Assembly: GCF_004210375.1 (NCBI RefSeq)
Contig: NC_134831.1
Span: forward strand, 1,054,001 to 1,118,000
Length of the DNA stretch: 64,000 nucleotides
Direction of reading: 5' to 3'
From: Tachypleus tridentatus
Lineage: Eukaryota > Arthropoda > Merostomata > Xiphosura > Limulidae
Shown: positions 60,305 to 64,000 of the stretch, piece by piece
Layout: each line of letters starts with the position of its first letter
How positions within the stretch are numbered: the first letter of the stretch is position 1
Made by a program: the position numbers and the translations under genes
Notes under the pieces: model-generated
The model's database searches: none
The model's input: the letters and a program-made list of their open reading frames with translations, nothing else
Told to the model about the DNA's origin: nothing

Positions 60305-60396
60305 GGGATCAAAAGAACTGTCTTCAGGCCCAAACTTACAACAACATCCTAGTGAACTGAATTTGAATAATACTGCCACTTGTATACTAGATCAAG
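60305..60396 (+). CDS. TNRC18: Coding exon, residues 933-963
   Basis: Acceptor TGTTTCCAG|GG and donor ATCAAG|GTAAGA, phase 2 in and phase 1 out, 92 bases. The peptide is GSKELSSGPNLQQHPSELNL followed by NNTATCILDQ. The single entering G completes the Gln codon started in the previous exon, and the final G with AT from the next exon makes Asp, so both joins check. Confidence 0.62.
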
Positions 60397-61653
60397 GTAA
60401 GAAATTACCACAACATGGGTTAGTTAAAATGCAATAAACACGTCTGCTTTTCTGTCTGTGAAAGCATTTTTGATACTCATTTGTTATTGTAACTTAGAAA
60501 TCCACTTCATTGAATTTTAAAATTATTGTATTGTCTGCTAATCTGAATTGTTTTTAATTAATAGATTAGAAAAAATTCTTTTTTCAAGACTGTTTCACAA
60601 CCATGTTAGTATTGTATTTTTTATTAATAAAATGGATATTTAACCAGTCTGTGTTGTGCTCTTCCACTGAAAGTATCTTTATTTAAATTTTTACAATAGT
60701 TTCTGCTGTGAATTGGAGCTGTTGTTGTGGAAGTGATTAAACAGTTAAGAACTTGTTCAACATTCCCTATTCTTCAGTCCTGATGCTTAACTATATAACA
60801 GATATTAGCCTTCCTGAAATGTGTAAATCTTTGAGGGACCATTTCCTTAAACAAACAGTGAATTCCTCACTTTTGTGCTCTTGGTTTAAAATGATATTAG
60901 GTTTGCTAGTATTTCTTAATACTGATGTATACAGTTACATTAAACATATGCTGGATTTAATTAAGAACATAGAATTAGCTTCTTTAGTTGTTGTATGGTA
61001 TTGAAATGTACATTTGGTATCTAGAAGCATACTACTATTGTAATATTCTGTTGACGTAATTATAGGCTAAGGCTGAAAAAACTTAAGTTTGTTTTCTTTT
61101 ATTACTTGGAGAATTTTCTTAATATTCAAGGAAAATTTAAAATGCATTCTCTTGAATGTAAGTGTATTATAAAAATTTTATTATCTTGTTATTTTAGCAA
61201 AAATATGCCACTTTATATGCATGTGTATTGTTATTGATTGATTTTTGTTCAAAGTATACTGCACTATTCTTTAGATCATTGTACTCTAAATTTTTTTAAT
61301 GAAACAAATGGTGTGTCAAAATTATTGCTTCAGTTAAAAAATATCTGTCAGTGAAGAAAATTAAGTTTTTTTAAAAATATGTTAATGTGTCATAGTTATT
61401 TAGCTTCGAGTAAGGAAATGTGCAATTAATGTTTCATTTTGAATATCATGATCTTAAATTCAGTTTTATTGTGAATGATCATATGACAGTACCAGGTTAA
61501 AATTAAAATTAAAAATGTTTGTACAGAGAAATCCATAAAACTGTTAGTAATCACTTGAACATGAGGGTTTGAATTTTGAACATTTTTTTCATTTCAAACT
61601 GTACAGTTGATTTGTATTTTTATAACTCCTAATTTTTTTTTCTGACTTTGAAG
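60397..61653 (+). other. TNRC18: Intron 8
   Basis: A 1,257-base AT-rich intron. An 83-codon open frame at 60753-61004 has no recognisable motif and no splice support and is not called. Confidence 0.5.
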
Positions 61654-61923
61654 ATGTAAACCCACCAGTTACCCACTGGGAACAGGACTCTATTGTGCAC
61701 ACCCCATTACCACAACAGTGGGTTACCCCAAGCCCTGTGGTGGGGCCTACAGTATGGCTTAGTCAGAATATGTACAACCCCACTCCAGCTCCACAGCCCC
61801 CACCTCCAACAGCTGTACCTTATCCTCTAGACCCGTCTCATGTTCCCATACCACCTGGTGGATATCAAGTTTACAGAGATCCTCTTACTAATCAGATTTT
61901 TCTTCTACCAACAACAAACATTG
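61654..61923 (+). CDS. TNRC18: Coding exon, residues 964-1053, Pro-rich with YRDPLTNQIFLLP
   Basis: Acceptor CTGACTTTGAAG|AT and donor CATTG|GTAAGT, phase 1 at both ends, 270 bases. The peptide runs VNPPVTHWEQDSIVHTPLPQ, a Pro-rich part with PAPQPPPPTAVPYPL, and then GGYQVYRDPLTNQIFLLPTT. The last part looks like a short structured block, of the YRDP-x-(T)-x-Q-x-hydrophobic-LP type I associate with this family. An open frame continues past the donor into the intron to 62234, but that part is AT-rich and is treated as intron. Confidence 0.68.
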
Positions 61924-62833
61924 GTAAGTTTTACACAAAGCTGCTAAAATACACAGGACAAATGAAAAAAATGTATATATATATTAAACTAAACATGCAA
62001 GGTATTAATTTAATGGAATATTTCAGTAACAATTCAATTACATTTGTTGGGACCAGGAAATGCAGCCCAAGACAACAACAGATTTTTTTCCCATTACGAG
62101 TTTTAACATTTGAGAAAACATGGTTTATCAATCACTTCACAGTGAAATTTTTTGGAATCGGTAAAGTTTTTAGAAGTCACACTAGCATGCCTGTCTGCAG
62201 ATTTTTTTTTTTGGGGGATAGTGTAAAATTGTGAAGTGAATAAAACAGTCATATACCCCATGCCCTAAGAGGATGCCCCTTATGTGAGGTATTCCAAGAA
62301 CAGAGAGAGATGGGTCATTAAAAATGCATTAATACGATTTTGGATGGTAAAACCCATATTGGTTTGGTTATGAATGATGTTTGTTTTATTTTACTATAAT
62401 TAAATTTAAAAATTGTTTAGCTTCTATACAATGTTGTGAAAGTGGAGGTATAAATACAGTTGTTACAAGAGGAACTGTACATGTTAGATTATAAATTTGT
62501 ACATGAAAATTGGAAACTGATTTTCAGTTTTTCATGTGATCATTTTGGAAAAACGTTAGTGTGATGATTATTCCTATCATATGACTGTGTGTAAAAGAAC
62601 TATATATCTTTGGTAATGTTTGGAGTTACAGTTGTAGAATTAAGAACAAAGTTTGTATCGGCTATTACAGTAGGTATAGGCAGTGTTTTAACAGTACTCG
62701 TCTCTTGTGTCATTTTTAAATAAAAAACTTTCAAATGTTAGAAAACAATGTAGTGAATATTTATGAAAACAACAACTATTAGCAAGGTTTTCAAATATTC
62801 ACTTTTCTCTTTTTCTCTACATTTTGGCCTCAG
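61924..62833 (+). other. TNRC18: Intron 9
   Basis: A 910-base intron. The exon frame reads on into its first 310 bases before stopping, so retention would extend the protein with unrelated sequence. No repeats of note. Confidence 0.5.
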
Positions 62834-62955
62834 AAATTGTAGACCGAGCTGGTATTTGGACAAATTACACAGCTCCCCCTTGTGGTACATCAGTACAGCA
62901 GGTATTTGCAACTCAACCACAAGCCCCACCATTCCAATCTCAAGCCATGCAAGAG
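62834..62955 (+). CDS. TNRC18: Coding exon, residues 1054-1094
   Basis: Acceptor TTTTGGCCTCAG|AA, phase 1. The peptide is EIVDRAGIWTNYTAPPCGTS followed by VQQVFATQPQAPPFQSQAMQ and E. Two donors are possible. CAAGAG|GTAATT at 62956 leaves phase 0 and joins the next exon at 63450 in its long open frame. ATGG|GTAAGC at 62978 is a better donor but leaves phase 1, which with an acceptor at 63450 soon gives a stop; it works only with an acceptor at 63475. The first is adopted. Confidence 0.62.
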
Positions 62956-63449
62956 GTAATTGATCATGTCTTTATGGGTAAGCTTTTAAATATACCTTTA
63001 AAAGAACTAGATTCCATATATCTCATAATATCAAACCGTTTACGATGAGTTACTTGGAGACAAGTGATGTATACTCAACTATATTAAAAATTGACTGAAA
63101 TTAAAGATAATTCATGTAACTAGACCAGTTAGTCTATAATATTGCAACTGAGATTTCTTTGATTGGGTTAGTTGTACCTACCTAGTTATTCATAACTGTT
63201 AATGTTGTAGATAGATATGGCATTTGTTATGTTAATGATGCCTAAGAGATCTGTATGTGCAAAATATATTGTGTCACCACAACTACGTTTAAGCTCATCT
63301 ATAAGGTAGTTATACTGATGATAAAGAACTTTCATAATGCTAATAAAAAATGTAATTAAACAATTCTGCAAGTTACTTTGGATTAAATCATATAGCTTCT
63401 TTTGCAGTTACACAATACTTAATGTTGGGTCAATTTCTGTGTGTTTTAG
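62956..63449 (+). other. TNRC18: Intron 10 (donor uncertain)
   Basis: It begins at 62956 if the GTAATT donor is used, or at 62978 if the stronger GTAAGC donor is used with a different acceptor. AT-rich with no other content. Confidence 0.45.
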
Positions 63450-64000
63450 GGAAACCAGGTGAAACATCAGACAGCTCAAAGCCAAAACCTGTCTCTGTCC
63501 AACGACTGTTTTTCCACAAGAGAGGACTCAGAAGGGGAAGAGAGAGATGAGTCAACAAAGAATGTTCTCCAAGATGAATACATTAAGGATAAGACAGAAG
63601 AAAAATTATGCAACGACACCTCCCAACCTCATGGTTCCAGCCCAGCAGTTCCTTACCCAGCATTCCCTCAGCCTAGTGCTCCAGCTGCTCTTTCTTATTT
63701 TTATGAAGCCTCCACTATTGTCCATCTTACCCAAACCCAGTCTACAACTGCCATCCAGACTGAATCAGGAAAGCGTTCACAAGGAACTTCTCCAATGAAT
63801 CCTGTTACTCCATCGCCTCCTCTACCCTCAGATTCTGATCAGGGTGTCCAAGCATCATGTGATGATGGAGAAGACAGTGGAGAGAATGGTGAAGATGGAG
63901 AGGAAGAAGCTAGTCGAGATACAAATGAAGTGGAACAACATAGTCATACCATCAGTGTTACAGCAGCAATCCAAGTAGATATGGATTGTCAGACAAATTC
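63450..64000 (+). CDS. TNRC18: Coding exon, residues 1095-1277, runs out of the window
   Basis: The acceptor is GTGTGTTTTAG|GG. The frame GGA AAC CAG is open for 551 bases to the window end. The sequence is Ser/Thr/Pro/Gln-rich, then strongly acidic (SCDDGEDSGENGEDGEEEAS) and continues through ISVTAAIQVDMDCQTN. Another frame gives a short ORF at 63547-63798 that is a shadow. Acidic tracts of this kind are common in chromatin scaffolds. The remaining exons, which should carry the BAH domain, lie downstream. Confidence 0.7.

Larger units (their letters stand above)
12580..64000 (+). other. TNRC18: Gene span: TNRC18/BAHCC1/winged eye-like chromatin regulator, 5' half
   Basis: Eleven coding exons can be chained with GT-AG junctions and matching phases: 13611-13833, 51977-52105, 54542-54697, 55084-55927, 57348-58610, 59143-59211, 59861-59975, 60305-60396, 61654-61923, 62834-62955 and 63450-64000 (open). 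One exon (55084-55927) carries a frame break. The start MESRADFSL resembles the MDGRDF start I recall for vertebrate TNRC18 and BAHCC1. The later block GSSLYTMFPPL, YISRLGQSP, EDTHK, YLPPG follows the order of GLYPSYL, LLSQLGQPS, FDTQK, FYLP in TNRC18. Family knowledge: these large nuclear proteins have a C-terminal BAH domain that reads repressive histone marks (H3K27me3 for BAHCC1, H3K9me3 for TNRC18); the fly member is winged eye. The BAH domain is not in the window. The split into TNRC18, BAHCC1 or a single arthropod ancestor cannot be decided here. Confidence 0.72.

Noticed and set aside
61924-62234. Continuation of the coding frame beyond the donor at 61924
   Set aside because: The donor GTAAGT is strong, the extension is AT-rich with Lys/Ile/Phe-rich translation, and splicing to 62834 keeps the frame and a protein-like sequence.

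Overview
The window is a piece of an AT-rich animal genome. It holds the 5' half of one large spliced gene on the + strand, surrounded by short interspersed repeats. The gene is best read as a member of the TNRC18/BAHCC1/winged eye family of BAH-domain chromatin regulators. The N-terminal patterns recalled from TNRC18 and BAHCC1 can be found in order across its exons. The dominant repeat is a tRNA-headed SINE of about 270 bp that I associate with chelicerates, especially horseshoe crabs. That assignment rests on memory and was not searched.

Layout. Positions 1-12,500 hold no recognisable gene, only SINEs, a 39-bp minisatellite at 8848-9086 and simple repeats. A CpG-rich, CCAAT-containing block at about 12,580-13,850 looks like the promoter and 5' UTR, with a probable 143-bp UTR intron at 13,130-13,272. 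The first coding exon runs from 13,611 to 13,833. Intron 1 is about 38 kb (13,834-51,976) and contains most of the SINE copies, two decayed Tc1/mariner-like transposase remnants, several tandem repeats and a few GC-richer patches that may be enhancers. Ten further coding exons follow between 51,977 and the window end. All splice phases agree except at one place in the exon at 55,084-55,927. In total about 1,277 codons are present, and the gene is still open at 64,000. The tudor-like and BAH domains expected at the C terminus would lie beyond the window.

The encoded N-terminal part is low-complexity and rich in Ser, Thr, Pro and Gln. It has conserved short blocks, several SUMO-type KxE motifs and a CtBP-like NLS motif. 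This fits a scaffold that recruits corepressors while the missing C terminus reads histone marks.

I found no evidence of a wholly new biological system. The best leads are: a reading-frame break with two competing explanations in the exon at 55.1-55.9 kb; two SINE loci where one pair of target-site duplications encloses a full SINE plus a partial second copy; an upstream ORF in the leader; and possible intronic enhancers in the giant first intron.
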